Shown: positions 35,819-57,660, counted from the stretch's first letter. The stretch is 64,000 nucleotides of DNA from Ananas comosus (GCF_001540865.1 NC_033638.1:9205928-9269927); one strand, 5' to 3'. Translations and numbers: made by a program. The notes: a model not told the origin generated them from the letters alone.

Positions 35819-36294
35819 CACATTTTACCTACATTTAGTAGAAGGGTCAAGGATCAATCACCTAATTAAGAACCCGCATCGCATTTGCAACTTCACGCGT
35901 ACGAGTTAACTTTAAAGTTTTGATAAATTAAAATTTAGCATTGATGTTTCAGGATCTAATTAATTTCTTTTATATCGCTTAATTGTTTTGTGATTGCTAT
36001 TTTATTTTTCCTTTTTTTTATTTAGGTTTGTCCTATAAAATATTCGCTGCAGAATCCAACGAGAGACATATTCAACGCCCCTAGGCTTAATTTGTCCGCA
36101 TTATATAATTTAGCTGATGAATTTAATCAGAGCCACACGATTACACCATGCTTTTCCTAAAAGTCAAAAGCGACCAATTAATCCATCCCTTCATGCATGT
36201 GCTACCCCACTTGATTTATATTATTCTACACCCTAATAAGTAATTAACTAAATTATAAAAAAATCTTATTAATTAATTAGTCACTCTCCCCTCA

Positions 36295-36304
36295 TATATA
36301 TATA
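36295..36304 (+). promoter_or_regulatory. Candidate TATA box
   Basis: A TATATATATA run lies about 85 bases before the ATG at 36385. Because it is a simple TA repeat the assignment is only likely. Confidence 0.5.
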
Positions 36305-36384
36305 CACACACAAGCATAGATTCTCGCGAGCTTCTCTATCTAGCAAGCACCTGCTTCTGCTTCTCTCAAAAGCCCTAGAAGAAG

Positions 36385-36912
36385 ATGGTTTCGAGCTTCT
36401 CGGAAAAGCCGCTCAGAAGAAGATCAGTGTGGCTGGCCAAGGAGGAGGGGGAGGAGGAGGAGGAAGAGGAGACGAAGGTGTCGTCGACGTCCAACGACAA
36501 CCACAACCCGTCGTTCCGGGTGTACTACGCCGTCACCGCCGGATCCGTGCCCTTCGTTTGGGAGTCGGAGCCCGGCACTCCGAAGAAACCCGCTGCCGAC
36601 GACTTCAACCGCCAGCTTCTAACACTCCCCCCTCTCACTCCTCCCCCCTCCTACTACTCCGCCAACACGAAGAAGAGCGTCGAGAAGAGCCACAAGAAGT
36701 TCAGCCTCATCAAAGCCGTGCTCCCGAAGCTGCTCGGCCGAAAGAAGCCGACCGCAGGGCCGAACCGGCGGTTCGCGAGCCCGGGATCATCGTTTTCGGG
36801 CTCTTCGCGCGGCGTCGACGATGATGCGGAGTACTCTGGCTGTGTCGACGGGTCGCCGACCTCGACGCCGTGCGCGTGGTATGTGGCCACGCCCGGGCGC
36901 TGGTGGGGTTAA
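36385..36912 (+). CDS. Plant protein with VPFVWESEPGTPK motif (DUF688-like), unknown function
   Basis: A single-exon gene for 175 residues. The GC-rich body and ATG context (AAGATGG) stand out from the AT-rich surroundings. After a basic N-terminus comes an acidic Glu run (about residues 21-29). Next is the motif GSVPFVWESEPGTPK near residues 53-67, typical of a plant family whose members I know only as DUF688-like or uncharacterised. A proline-rich segment (LTLPPLTPPPSYY) follows, then a basic stretch (KKSVEKSHKKFSLIKAVLPKLLGRKK) and a C-terminal CAWYVATPGRWWG. There is no signal peptide or membrane segment. The basic stretch could direct nuclear import, but that is inference. Leader DNA has a TATA run, and two G-boxes lie farther upstream. 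Confidence 0.85.
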   Translation: MVSSFSEKPLRRRSVWLAKEEGEEEEEEETKVSSTSNDNHNPSFRVYYAVTAGSVPFVWESEPGTPKKPAADDFNRQLLTLPPLTPPPSYYSANTKKSVEKSHKKFSLIKAVLPKLLGRKKPTAGPNRRFASPGSSFSGSSRGVDDDAEYSGCVDGSPTSTPCAWYVATPGRWWG

Positions 36913-37143
36913 TTAAGGAGAGCAAATTAAATATGTCGCTGCATCGGTATAATAATCAAGATTAAGGTAGTATATTTAGTTAATTACTTTATTAGAGAGG
37001 GTGCAGTGTGTGTAAAATTTGTGGTATTGTGCCTTGTATACCAAATAAGAAAAGAAATGAAGTGTTGACTTGTGTGCAACTTGATTAATTAAAGATATAT
37101 ATATATATAGATATGTGGGCGAATTTTGTTTGTATCAAACATA

Positions 37144-37190
<47 letters not shown>

Positions 37191-37911
37191 TCTTCTTTTT
37201 TTTTTGAGATTTGATGTTAATAGTGGTGGATTAGTTGAAGGCGCTATGACATAAAGAAGAGGACAAGGTAGTTAATTTGAATTAATCAATAAAAATGACT
37301 ATTTAATTTCAAGTGGTGAACGAGAAGATATTTACGTTTTGGGTTGATCCAAAATGTTCGCGTTTTCAACTATGTTGTAAGGATGTTACGTACGTAATTC
37401 ATGTGGATGGGCGGTGACATATATAGCTCATTAGCCAATCAACTTAGTAGAGTAATTGAATATATTTTTCTACTATTACTAAAGTTAGAACTTTATAGTA
37501 TTTTAAGTTTTTATATGCTTTAAATTTCTCTATCAAACTTTCTGTTTTGTAACTAATAATTCCAACACCCCATTAACGTTTTTTAGATCGCACGAAAAGT
37601 GGTGAGAATTAGTACTAGTAAAGTAAAATTACAAAGGATGAATATTCATAATTTTCTCTACCAAGCGACGACTACGAATGCGCGACATTAATTTATTGTT
37701 TCTAGAGAAGGATATATTGATAGCCGAGTTAGAAAAATTCAAACTATTATTAACCGTACTTAATGTCGGGCTGAGATTTTGGGAAAAATAAATGTACGAA
37801 ATAGTTAAAATAATTGAAAGATCCCTAAAGCAATAAAGTGTTATTAATTAAGGGGTTTTTTTTGGGTGTCCTTTCAAAGTTAATTATAGCCATGCAATGT
37901 CTTAATATTAC
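36913..37911. other. 3' flank and intergenic DNA
   Basis: Contains AATAAG-type polyadenylation-like words near 37045 and a long (TC)n run at 37143-37190. No further gene is recognised. Confidence 0.6.
37143..37190. repeat. (TC)n microsatellite
   Basis: About 24 CT units with one interruption (CTCTATCTCT), 230 bases downstream of the DUF688-like gene. Confidence 0.95.
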
Positions 37912-38081
37912 TTTTTTTTTTTTTTTTTTTTTTTTTAGAGAGATAGATAGTATCCTACTAGTTTTATTTATTTTATTTAAAAATAAAATTAACTAGCTAG
38001 AAAGTGAATCATTAGGATTCGAATTTGAAATCTCGGGGTATCAATTATCAAGTTTCTTTGCACTTGTGCTAGAGACGATCA
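37912..38081 (-). mobile_element. tRNA-like SINE copy with candidate target-site duplication
   Basis: The minus-strand copy starts with a poly(T) run on the plus strand. It then has the tail region, AACTAGCTAGAAAGTGAATCA, AGGATTCGAATTTG (B-box complement) and CTTGTGCTAGAGACGATC (head). GTCTTAATATTA (37899-37910) before it and GTCTTAATTATA (38082-38093) after it look like a worn target-site duplication. Confidence 0.75.
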
Positions 38082-38093
38082 GTCTTAATTATA

Positions 38094-39500
38094 ATCTTAT
38101 TGTTAATTAATTCCCACTGATGATTCTTATTTATGAAATTAATTATATGTAGTGCAAAGCACCTTCCACACAAATCAACTTTATCATCTTAAGACGCAAG
38201 CTAACTTAAAATGCCATATATACAAGATAGATAGGTGATAGTTGAACCTAATCTAGGTTTGCGATTAAATAAATCACGACGAGATCAAATTAAAGTCCCC
38301 CCCCCCCCCCCCCCTCTGTTGTGGTTGCTTTGTTCCCATCAATTAAAATTTTCTTACTTGTGAAACGATTGAGACATTGCATCTTCACGTAGTTAGCCAT
38401 GTCCTCCTCCCTAAATATATATTCATTTACGCTATATATCTAGGCTCATCCTATGATATATCATAAATACTAGAATTTATTGAACTAATCAAAAAAGGTT
38501 CATAACGTACTCTAATGTACCTTTCTTAGTTCGCCAGGTATAAAATACTAGATATAATTAGGAAAAATGATGATAATTAATAAAGAATTAAGCCAATCTA
38601 CGTTGTTTCGCGACCAACCAGCATATTGTCGGAGGAAGCTAGATATATGGAGTAGTAGTTAAACTATATAAATATATAACTCAAGAAGAATTTTCTTTTA
38701 GTTCTCGACAAGTTCCGAGACGTACGTGCGGTGAAACACTTTTGAGATTTAAAAATTCGAAACACATCTAACAAATGGACAACCTTTTTTTTTAAAAAAA
38801 AAGTGTCTATGCAACTTATTGTGGTGGGACTTTACGGGACATTAGCATTTATAGCTTGAGGCTTACATACTAACACCCTTGTCAAGAAATACATAGTAAC
38901 ACCCTGTGCCTGATAATCTCGTCGTTGATATTTCTCACTCTACGTGATGAGATATTCTATTATATATTTATCACACCACATCATCTATTAATAGTCAATC
39001 ATATCTTTCCTTTTGAGTAAAAAAAGATAAAAAAAAAATTATTTTTTTAATAATCATATTGGGATGAATAAATTCAATGGGAATAATTCGATTGGTTGGC
39101 CACATTAGCAACATAATTAACGTCTTCTAAATTTTTGTTCATACCTGACATGTTTGTACGCCATTTATGAATAAAGTAGGATTCGAATCAGAGTCTCAAA
39201 GTTCAGAGAAACTAATTAGGTGGCTCCAATATAAAGCCTACGACGCTTAATGTAGCCTCGCTAAACCAACCAATTGATCGGAGTTAATGTTGGGTAAAGC
39301 CAACCTATAACTGAGTTTAAATTGGGCCTGGTTCATTTGCATCTCTAATAATTCCCATCCTTAATTTAGATCCCAATGTAAAATTTCGAACTTTAGGCCC
39401 ACCCAAACACCCAAAAACAATATGGACCAGGTTTCGAGAGGCCAAGTTATATTCGAAGCCCATTAGGGCCCAATTGGGCCCAATACTGTATCCTGCGCTG
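38094..39500. other. Intergenic DNA, no gene recognised
   Basis: A B-box-like GATTCGAATCAGAG near 39180 suggests a further degraded repeat, but no complete element could be delimited. Confidence 0.5.
38297..38314. repeat. Poly(C) run
   Basis: About 18 consecutive C bases in AT-rich DNA. The length is probably uncertain in the assembly. Confidence 0.9.
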
Positions 39501-39570
39501 CAAAGGGCCAATTTATCCATCCCTTGCTTTTAGTTCAAAGGGCCAATTTATCCATCCCTTGCTTTTAGTT
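39501..39570. repeat. Perfect 35-bp tandem duplication
   Basis: The 35-base unit beginning CAAAGGGCCAATTTATCC occurs twice with no mismatch (39501-39535 and 39536-39570), so the duplication is recent. Confidence 0.95.
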
Positions 39571-39738
39571 CACGATGAGTTTGAAGAGTCAAATGTAAAA
39601 AACTAACACAACAAATTTCTCCAAATGTAAAATAAAATAAAATAATACAATATTTGGGGTAAATTTTTTACAAAATGTCAATGGTTTGAACGATCCTCTT
39701 TTTCTCCTTTTATTGAATCGTTTTCCTTTCATCTATTC

Positions 39739-39905
39739 GAACTTAAATGAAAGGTAGCAAGCATACTACCTACTTCACTACCTATTTCGTTTTCTTTTTT
39801 AAAAAAAAACTTCGCTGGAAATGTGAAACAGCTAAATTTTGAACTTGCGACTTTGGGTACTAACCACCAAATCTTTTACCACTTCGGATAGGAGCGGCCG
39901 GTCAT
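39739..39905 (-). mobile_element. tRNA-like SINE copy
   Basis: On the plus strand it reads AGGTAGCAAGCATACTACCT (tail hairpin), then AAATGTGAAACAGCTA, GAACTTGCGACTTTGGGTAC and the head GGATAGGAGCGGCCGG. The hairpin region is partly duplicated (ACTACCTACTTCACTACCTA). Confidence 0.65.
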
Positions 39906-40473
39906 AAATATAATTAATTAAACAGGTTTCTAAGCCCATTGTTGTATAGAAGAATTAATAAACAAGTTAACACATAAAACTGCATAAATTGATATCCAAC
40001 ACGACTATCGACTCGGTCTAACATATCGAAAGCTCCGGTTCTAAATTCTAATCCTTTTTCTTAGAAGGAATATAATTAAGAAGTCGCCGATGCACCTAAT
40101 ACGTTTTTTTATTAAACAAAAATCTCCATCAACATGCATCACTGGTAACAGCGACTTAGTCTTGCAAAGTACTTAATTTACAAAACAACTTCTTAACTAA
40201 GGTTGATAGCATAATATATATATATATATATATATATTACATATTGACCTAGCATTCGTTTGGTGATAAGTAAAAGAACTCTTCCAATGTTTTCTCATAT
40301 TTTTCTAGGACTTTTAAAATGTAAATTTGCGATTCATATGTGATCTTTTCAACAAGGACTACATAAGAGCATCATATTAGATCCAACTTCGAATTCGAAT
40401 ATAATTAATCAAGATCTTAGCTTGTGCTTAACCAGTTCATAGTTGGTTTTGTTTGGTACAAAGTTGTTTTTCA

Positions 40474-40476
<3 letters not shown>

Positions 40477-40501
<25 letters not shown>
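40477..40501. repeat. (TA)n microsatellite
   Basis: A TA run directly preceding the SINE head at 40503. A similar run is at 40215-40237. Confidence 0.95.
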
Positions 40502-40502
<1 letters not shown>

Positions 40503-40504
<2 letters not shown>

Positions 40505-40655
40505 ACCGACCGTCCCTAATGCAAGTGGCAAAGAGTTTTATGGTTGGTATCTGAGATCCTCAATTTGAAGCCTAATTGCTTCACATCTTTAATTAAGTTA
40601 TTTCTAAAAAAAATAAATGAAACGACTTACATACTATCTTTCGCTCTCTCTCTCT
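40503..40655 (+). mobile_element. tRNA-like SINE copy
   Basis: The head ACCGACCGTCCCTAATGCAA is almost identical to the complement of the 52121 copy. GTGGCAAAGAGTTTTATGG, ATCTGAGATCCTCAATTTGA and AATAAATGAAACGACTTACA follow. The tail hairpin has decayed. Confidence 0.75.
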
Positions 40656-42100
40656 ATATATATTATTTTTTGGTTTTATGTTTGACTCTCTTATAAATGT
40701 CAAATTAGCTATAATTTAATAAATTTTCGTTATAGTTATTTATATGGAAGCAAGGGACATGTTCTACGTGTCCTGAAGTTTGGTTGAACTGCCCCAATTT
40801 TTTAAAGCTCCGGATGTGATACAGATCTTCTTAAGCGATTCACAACTTCAACATATTCATAAATAGATTGAAAAATAAAAGTTCGAAAACTAAAAAAATA
40901 AAAAAACCTCGGCGGTTTATACCTTGTCCTTTTTTGGTCGTTTGGAGCGATGTGCTCATGGTTTCTTTTTTCACCATCAACTTCCACATTATGCTGTAAT
41001 AACAAACTAATCTAAAAAGAAATTGTACGCGATGGATAGCAATGGATAGCAGATGAACCATACCATCTGCACAGACTATAGCAATAATTAAATAATAGAT
41101 AAAAATAATAGTCATAAAGTGGCAGGCGCTGGAATATGCGCCAAAACCTCGTGGGAGCGAAGGGACTTACTGAGGATTAATTTTGATACGCTATATTATT
41201 CCAAAGGGGTTAATTTTATACAGCTCGTCAGCTCCCAGTAACATATCGAATAGTAAATATATATTTCTAAAAAGTTCAACTTTTCATCTTTATCTCTGTA
41301 AAAGTTCAGTGATATTCATATTCGTCTCTCTAGTTTGTTACCGGTTGAAGTTCTGTTTTTTTTTTTAACAGAATACGAGTGAAATGGCATTTTTTACATT
41401 AGAAATATATTGCTTCAAAAGTTTCAATTGCTAGAATTATAAAAAATATATATTCTTCCAAAAATTTTCAATAATCATTTTCTTTCTTTCTAGTATCACA
41501 AATAATACAAGAAGAGTAAAAAGATTAATTTACTTTAATCACTAATCAGGGTTAAGTATTTTGTTTATAATTAACCATATTTTTCTAACGGAGATGCTTA
41601 CAGCGGAAGTATATTTAAAAAATATTAGAATTTTTGTATGAATGAATATAAAAAAATTAAACTTTATAAAAATATATTTGTTATTCGATATTGGGAGTTG
41701 TATACAATTAATCCTATTCAAAAAATTGATAAATACGTACTAAGAAGTCATTAGAATCAGTCTTAACAGTACTAATAATGCATAATAATATGAAAGCGGC
41801 CGTCGCAGTGCGTGCCTAGTGTCGGTGAGGTAGCCCACCGTCATCCAACGGACGAAATTAATTAGACAAATCTTTTTTTTTTTTTGAGGTAAAATAACAT
41901 ATCAATTGGCATGCAACTTCGTCACGAATTTTGGACTCACTCTTATCTCTTCCATGCATGCCATATATATAATACATATATTGTATGTAAATAATACGTT
42001 TTTCCCACCTAACAAGTTTGAAACACTAGTGTAACCTTACCAGGTCTACTTGTACATAACGCGCGTTGAGTTCCAACCTTTAATAGAAAAATCTACAAGT
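40656..42100. other. Intergenic DNA upstream of the peroxidase cluster
   Basis: Contains one MITE (41206-41720, listed separately). The overlapping open frames at 40802-41115 have no recognisable domain. Confidence 0.55.
41206..41720. mobile_element. MITE (GGGTTAATTT-ended family), about 515 bp
   Basis: GGGGTTAATTTTATACAGCT at the left pairs imperfectly with the complement of AGTTGTATACAATTAATCCT at the right. Pairing continues inwards for about 80 bases (CGAATAGTAAATATATATTT against ATATATTTGTTATTCG). Confidence 0.65.
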
Positions 42101-42105
42101 TCATC

Positions 42106-42113
42106 TATATAAA
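42106..42113 (+). promoter_or_regulatory. TATA box of Prx1
   Basis: TATATAAA lies 85 bases upstream of the Prx1 ATG, in good position for a plant core promoter. Confidence 0.7.
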
Positions 42114-42190
42114 CCCCCCTAATACTGCTGTTTATTTCGTCCAAATTAAAACATTGAAGCCTAGCTCAGGCTAGTTAGTTGATCATAGCA

Positions 42191-43463
<1,273 letters not shown>

Positions 43464-44480
43464 TGGGCCTTATTGGGCCTGTTACATGGCCCTTTTGGGC
43501 TTTGTGTGTCTTGTGTACTATTATTTAGTTGTGGGCTTTTGTGGTTTGGGCCTCTGTGTTAATGTTCTTGTGTTTGGTTGTTCAATAATGTAAACTGTTC
43601 TGAGGTTGGTTGATGCCATTTTCAATGAAATTGTATTGTGGGGTTCTTAATAATTAGTAGCAATTTTATATTATCTACTTATCCATTTAATTATACAATT
43701 GAAGTTTTCTTTTTTGCTTTCGAAAATTGAGATCTTAGCCACCTACAAATCGACTCGAAGCTCCCTTATCTGCGACTCGAACCAACAACCTCCCACCCCA
43801 CCAAGGTCCTCACAATTCGGCAACAAATGATTTGGATATATTCTTGTAATAAAGGTAATAGAATTATGTGTAATGAGAGGGAAAGAAAAAGCAAAAGTAA
43901 AACCTGAGCCCTATTATATAAATTTTTTTAGCAATCGACCATATTTAACACAGTTGGCTAAATGCTTGATGGTTGATATTCGAGATCCTAAATTTGAGAT
44001 CTAATTGTTTCACCTTTTTGGTTGAGTTCATTTCTAAAAAAAATGAACAAAGTCGGTAGCTTACGATCATTAACTCAAAAAAAACAAAAAGGATCTTGTA
44101 GCAAGTCCTTTCTTTTCAAATTACATGCATTATCTTTTGCAAGCCAAATTTGTAAGAGCTTCTCTGAGAGATCGGCAGTTAAATAGCTTGATTCAAAGTA
44201 CAATTAAAACAATTTGATGTACTTGTCATTTGATATAGTGAGAAGCAATAAGCACTATATTAATTTCATTCAACAAGTAACTTCCAAATAGAAAAATCTA
44301 ATACCCCACCAAGAGATTGTGGAAACCTCTAGCAACATTAGGATAAGAAGAAACCCCTCCTTCATTAGCAAGTTTTGAGACCCTCAGCTATTCTTTTCCA
44401 TCTATGCACCAAAACTAGGGTTACATTAAACAATTAGTGGTTGGTACCTCCACAAAACGTAGTAGGTTGATCACTTTACC
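43464..44480. other. Prx1-Prx2 intergenic DNA
   Basis: Prx1 3' flank with AATAAT/AATGAAAT-type polyadenylation words near 43580-43630, then a SINE copy at 43930-44080. A patch at 43735-43820 is relatively GC-rich and unassigned. Confidence 0.6.
43930..44080 (+). mobile_element. tRNA-like SINE copy (diverged head)
   Basis: Reads AGCAATCGACCATATTTAAC, then GGCTAAATGCTTGATGGTTG, ATATTCGAGATCCTAAATTT, AAAATGAACAAAGTCGGTAG and an A-rich tail. Its order matches the 52121 copy. Confidence 0.65.
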
Positions 44481-44490
44481 TATATATAAA
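44481..44490 (+). promoter_or_regulatory. TATA box of Prx2
   Basis: TATATATAAA lies 65 bases upstream of the Prx2 ATG. Confidence 0.7.
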
Positions 44491-44545
44491 CACTCTAATC
44501 CTATCCGTTTCCCCTCACCAACAAAATATTTGTGTGCCCCTCACA

Positions 44546-45877
<1,332 letters not shown>

Positions 45878-46310
45878 TACAAATTTGATTACTATTTACT
45901 TGCTGAATTTGATCAAATTCAACGAATATAATGTTTATTTTTGCGTGCATTGTGATGAGTCCCACAAGAGAGTTTCTTGTTTAACTTAGCTTGAATTGGC
46001 TAGGAGGGAATGGTATGTGTTGAAGTTATTGGAGAAGTTGAATACTTGTATAATAGCCATTCACTTGTGTTTATTTATTATTTGCTTGTGTTAATGGAAG
46101 GTAATGAGGTGCATTAGTTGAATACTTATTTTGCTAATTTATTTGGACTGGATCGTAATCTTTGACTTAGTCAAAAATATCGATAGGGATATATACTTTT
46201 GTCGTATATTTAATTAATCAAAATAAATTTGATTACTTGTTGCTAAATTTAAAGTTATATTACATACACACATATATTTATTTATATGCTTGATATTGAC
46301 TCACCTAATG

Positions 46311-46347
<37 letters not shown>

Positions 46348-47365
46348 ATAGTTTTTTAGTGCCAAAGTGTATGCACCTTCCTAGGATGTTACTTCCACCA
46401 ATCATGCATGCAAAAACCATCTTTAATTTTAGTGCGGCTGCTTCATGCGGATTGACTTATTTGATGCTATCCTCTTAATTTGAAGTTTCTTTGAACTTAA
46501 AAATAATCAACAATGGCCACCTCAGTACATTCCATAATCTAAAGGCAAGGTTAATGTTGAAGCTCCAAAAAAAAAGGCTCCTGCTGTAAGGTTCCTAAGG
46601 TGCAAACGTGCTTGGTGAATATGCAACCAGGCCAAACAGGCTTGAAAACACTACAGAAAAGTAAATTTATTATAATGTACGTTATTATGTCTATCTCAAA
46701 TTTTTAGTTCATATTTACACGCAACTAATAATATAGATAGGTATCAAGGATATTTTGGTGAGTGAAAGGGCACAATTTATATGTCAATTCATTTCTTGAC
46801 TAGGTGGCTTGATGATATGAGTAAAGTTTGCGTGGGGTATTTAGTGATAAGAGCAAGCGTATTTGTCATTTGTGGTGTCATAACTTTTTATTCACATGAT
46901 CGAGATAAAGTGGATTTGGTGGTAATTACAGTGGCAGTGGTTGTCACGTTGCGTGCTAGATTTAAAAGTAACTTTGTTCATTCCCATTGATAATTACACA
47001 TCCAAGCATAGTAACAAAGGAAAGATATATAAAACGGAGAGAATGATAATTGCATGGTTCAACTTTAAAAAAATTAAAGATGGTTAACAAGTAAATGTTC
47101 ATTAATGGGTAAACAAAGTAGAGTTGATCATTGTACTTAATCATGCAAATTGAAATCAGAATTCTTAATTTCTCCAACAGTACCCAGACGCATTATGGTT
47201 TATAGAAACACTCTAATAGCCATAGAAAATAGAAAAATATGCACTAGTATTTGGCTTAATAATTATTCTAACGGCTATTCTTTTATGGCTGCATTAATTG
47301 CTGGAACTTGTTCAAATGTATCTGCTCAAATGCTCAAGAAGATCTAGCTTATATTTGGGCTTCTT
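45878..47365. other. Prx2-Prx3 convergent intergenic DNA
   Basis: Holds a 34-base T-run (46313-46346) and otherwise AT-rich DNA. The small frames at 46781-46990 and 47150-47347 show no domain. Confidence 0.6.
46313..46346. repeat. Poly(T) run
   Basis: About 34 consecutive T bases. No SINE or LINE body could be recognised beside it. Confidence 0.9.
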
Positions 47366-50883
<3,518 letters not shown>

Positions 50884-50961
50884 TAGAAATTAGATAGTGA
50901 AGGGAAGAAGATGAAAATAATGCTAGTATAAGCTTGTGAAGTGCTGGTGCACAACTCCATG

Positions 50962-50969
50962 TATTTATA
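50962..50969 (-). promoter_or_regulatory. TATA box of Prx3
   Basis: The minus strand reads TATAAATA 79 bases upstream of the ATG at 50883. Confidence 0.65.
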
Positions 50970-50983
50970 GACAAGTAGAATAC

Positions 50984-52100
50984 TCTACATACACAGAATG
51001 TGCTCAAATAGAAAAGGCACAAAAGGATTTTTTAAAAAAAGTTGGGACAGACAGTAAATTGACCACTCCACTTTGGTTTGGATTAGGCTCTAAGTCTTGA
51101 TGGTAAAAAATAAGAGTAAACTTAAAACAAAAAAAATGAAGAAGCTTGCACTACAACACAGATAAGGGTAAAATGCAAAATATACTTGTACTCTAGCCTG
51201 TATCATGATAAAATATGCTTAAAATATTATGTAAATTTTTAACTGTATATACGCTTTATATATATATATATATTATCGATAGTACCAAACACTTAATATA
51301 ATTGAGTTTTAAACCGTTGAATGAAAGAATGTGCGGTTAGTATGATAGTGACCCTCTAGGGTTGAGTAGATAGTTAGTTGAATAGTATAATTTAACGGAT
51401 GAAAATGATCAAAGAGTATATCTAACGGTAGAAAACTCGATAGTACCAAGAGATTGATATTATCGATAGTATAGTAACCGAGCTCTCTCTCTCTCTCTAC
51501 ATATATATATCATAGTCTCAAATAGGTTCAAAAATTTTGCACCATTATTATTATTTCTAGATATATACAAGATGTTAAAACAACAACATTAATATACTTA
51601 TTTGTCTAGAAGACATAAATTGACTCAATTATTCAATAAATTCATTTTTTTTTTGTAGCTTTAGTAGTAAAATTAAAGAAATCAGTCTTATTTATCTTTG
51701 GAGAGACATGCTCGGTTCAGATATTATAGAACAGTAACTTTAATTTCCACGTTTATTTAGAACAGTAATAACTAAAGTACAAATTAAATTTGATATATAA
51801 CATATATTTCTTTACACAAAAAGACTAATTTTGATACGAACAAAATACACATTATTTGCAATTAAATTACTACTCCATATTCCAAAACTAGGAGGAAAGA
51901 AAATGAGCAGTACTAGAGAGTGAGGGACAGCGCAAACGCACGTCGCCAACCCACTATTGAAGGTCACCATCGCTCTCCACGTACTGCACTACTAATCTAC
52001 GTGAGAAATTTACAAGCTAACCAAAAAAGAACAAAAAAGAATACCGAACTAATTAAGAAGTCGTTGCCGAATTGTTAGTTATTGATAATCGGATAAGACA
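50984..52100. other. Prx3 5' flank and intergenic DNA
   Basis: No gene recognised. Holds the CGATAG-ended MITE at 51274-51473 and a (TC)n run near 51482-51500. Confidence 0.6.
51274..51473. mobile_element. MITE (CGATAG-ended family)
   Basis: TATCGATAGTACCAAACACT at the left and GATATTATCGATAGTATA at the right form the inverted ends. Internal words are shared with the copies at 21500 and 34018. Confidence 0.7.
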
Positions 52101-52106
52101 AACATG

Positions 52107-52120
52107 CACGTCGCCGATTT
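52107..52120. repeat. Target-site duplication, left copy (SINE)
   Basis: CACGTCGCCGATTT, repeated perfectly at 52282-52295. Confidence 0.9.
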
Positions 52121-52281
52121 CTTTTTTTTTTTTTTTTTTTTTTNAGAGATAGCACGCTACCTGCTTCGTTTATTTCATTTAGAAATAAACTTAGCTAGAA
52201 ATGTGAATCAACTAGGATTCGAACTTGGGTCTCGAATATCAACCATCAAACCTTTTGCCACTTGCTCTAGGGACGGTCGGT
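52121..52281 (-). mobile_element. tRNA-derived SINE, best-preserved copy
   Basis: Read on the minus strand it has a head (CCGACCGTCCCTAGAGCAAG, TGGCAAAAGG) with A-box-like character. A B-box AGTTCGAATCC follows, then a body ending GAAGCAGGTAGCGTGCTATC before a poly(A) of about 23 that contains one N (52144). A 14-bp perfect target-site duplication flanks it. The B-box indicates an internal pol III promoter of tRNA origin. The tail GAAGCAGGTAGYGTGCTAYCT matches the LINE 3' ends at 49561, 57672 and 60916. Confidence 0.9.
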
Positions 52282-52295
52282 CACGTCGCCGATTT
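52282..52295. repeat. Target-site duplication, right copy (SINE)
   Basis: CACGTCGCCGATTT, identical to 52107-52120. Confidence 0.9.
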
Positions 52296-53450
52296 TATTT
52301 TTGGAACTTGGTTGCATCTCCTTTGGCCGTACACAATTAATTATTTTATTCATATGACATCTGAGTAATGTATTAGTACACTTGTTTGATACGTACCAGA
52401 ATTTGTTAGTGCATGATTAATTAGTGTATTGTGTAGAACTGGACAAAACAAGATGAGATTCGATGAAACTGAACTAAAACAATATTGCCGAACTAAAGAA
52501 ATTGAGCGGAAAATAAAGACATGAAGTTTTTGTGTTCGAAGTGTTGTACGTACGCGACAAAAATTCAACTACCACATTTTAGAATAAACAACATCTATGA
52601 TCTATATCACAGGATCATTATTACATTTTGTATTGCCTTTGTGTATATAAATTTTCTGTGCGTGATTAATTCTTCGGTAGGATCTGTATATTATAATTGT
52701 CTTGTGCAAAGAAATTTTGTGTATACAGTGATCATATTTATTGATCAAGCTAGCCATACATTTGTAGAGACGGCCATCCGATAATCAACACATGTATTGG
52801 ATTGTTGCTTAGAATTCGCTTCCTTTTTTACTTATAAGAAAAATTAATTTAACAGTAGGTGCTGCTTTCTCGCACCTCTTTGTAACCTTGCATTATAATC
52901 TTATATAAAATATTAGTTATATATAGTACTGTTTTGACAAAGAAAGCAGTGTTAGGTTTAAGTACTAGTTTGGATGAACTGCTTAGTGTGATACACAGAT
53001 ATGGAAAATCATTAAGCTTCTTAATTAATTATATAGTGATTGTAAGTATATATATTTAGATTAATTTTTTGAGTAAATGATACTAGAGCTAATTACAAAC
53101 CCCTTTGTCTCATGAGACCGTAGATTTGATTTCTATCTTTATCATCTGATAAATTATGATGGATCGAGTGGACTTATTTCCCTCAACATTGATTTTTTAG
53201 GTAACAGCGACGAGAGAATTTGGACTAAAGGGATTGCCTAAATTGGAATTTTGAGCTAAGTCCAACTAGTTAAGTACATACATTCTAAATTGGAATAACC
53301 GGATAGCGACGTATACTTTTTTTTTGACCCAAATAGGAAAAAACCGTAGACTTTTTGTTTTGGGCAAGCTTTCTACGTGAGAAATTTAATAATCAATGTA
53401 TTGAAATTAAATATTTATTTGATAAGTATGAATTTAGTAAGTATACAAAG
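52296..53450. other. Intergenic DNA, nothing recognised
   Basis: AT-rich. The open frame at 52521-52784 lacks any domain or codon bias. Confidence 0.6.
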
Positions 53451-57353
<3,903 letters not shown>

Positions 57354-57422
57354 TGCTAGAAAAGGACCGTGCTAGGATTCCTAGGTGGCTAGATCAACTA
57401 TATAGAGGATAAGTGCTCAATA

Positions 57423-57436
57423 CACGTGTATTTATA
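57423..57436 (-). promoter_or_regulatory. TATA box and ACGTG core of Prx4
   Basis: The minus strand reads TATAAATA (57436-57429), 76 bases upstream of the ATG. It overlaps the palindrome TACACGTGTA (57421-57430), an ACGT-core site of the bZIP type. Confidence 0.55.
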
Positions 57437-57646
57437 GCCATTATTTGCCCCATTAATTGTCAAACTTCTACAAGATTTATCCTACATTATTAAGACCACT
57501 TAACTGGATTTTTCTGTTTTTTATTTTTGTTTTTGTTTTTTTTAAATATCACTTGTATAGCTGGATGAATATTAGTGCATTTATAATGATCAATATATCC
57601 ACACAACCCACAACCAACTAGTGTGGGTCGCAATCGATCGAATCGC

Positions 57647-57660
57647 ATAGCCACTTAATT
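57647..57660. repeat. Target-site duplication, left copy (LINE fragment)
   Basis: ATAGCCACTTAATT, repeated perfectly at 57867-57880. Confidence 0.88.

Noticed and set aside
46781..46990. Small valine-rich frame between Prx2 and Prx3
   Set aside because: No domain, no GC shift, no splice context; chance frame.
52121..52281. A functional tRNA gene at the B-box sequence
   Set aside because: There is no complete cloverleaf. The sequence is followed by a SINE body with poly(A) and target-site duplications.
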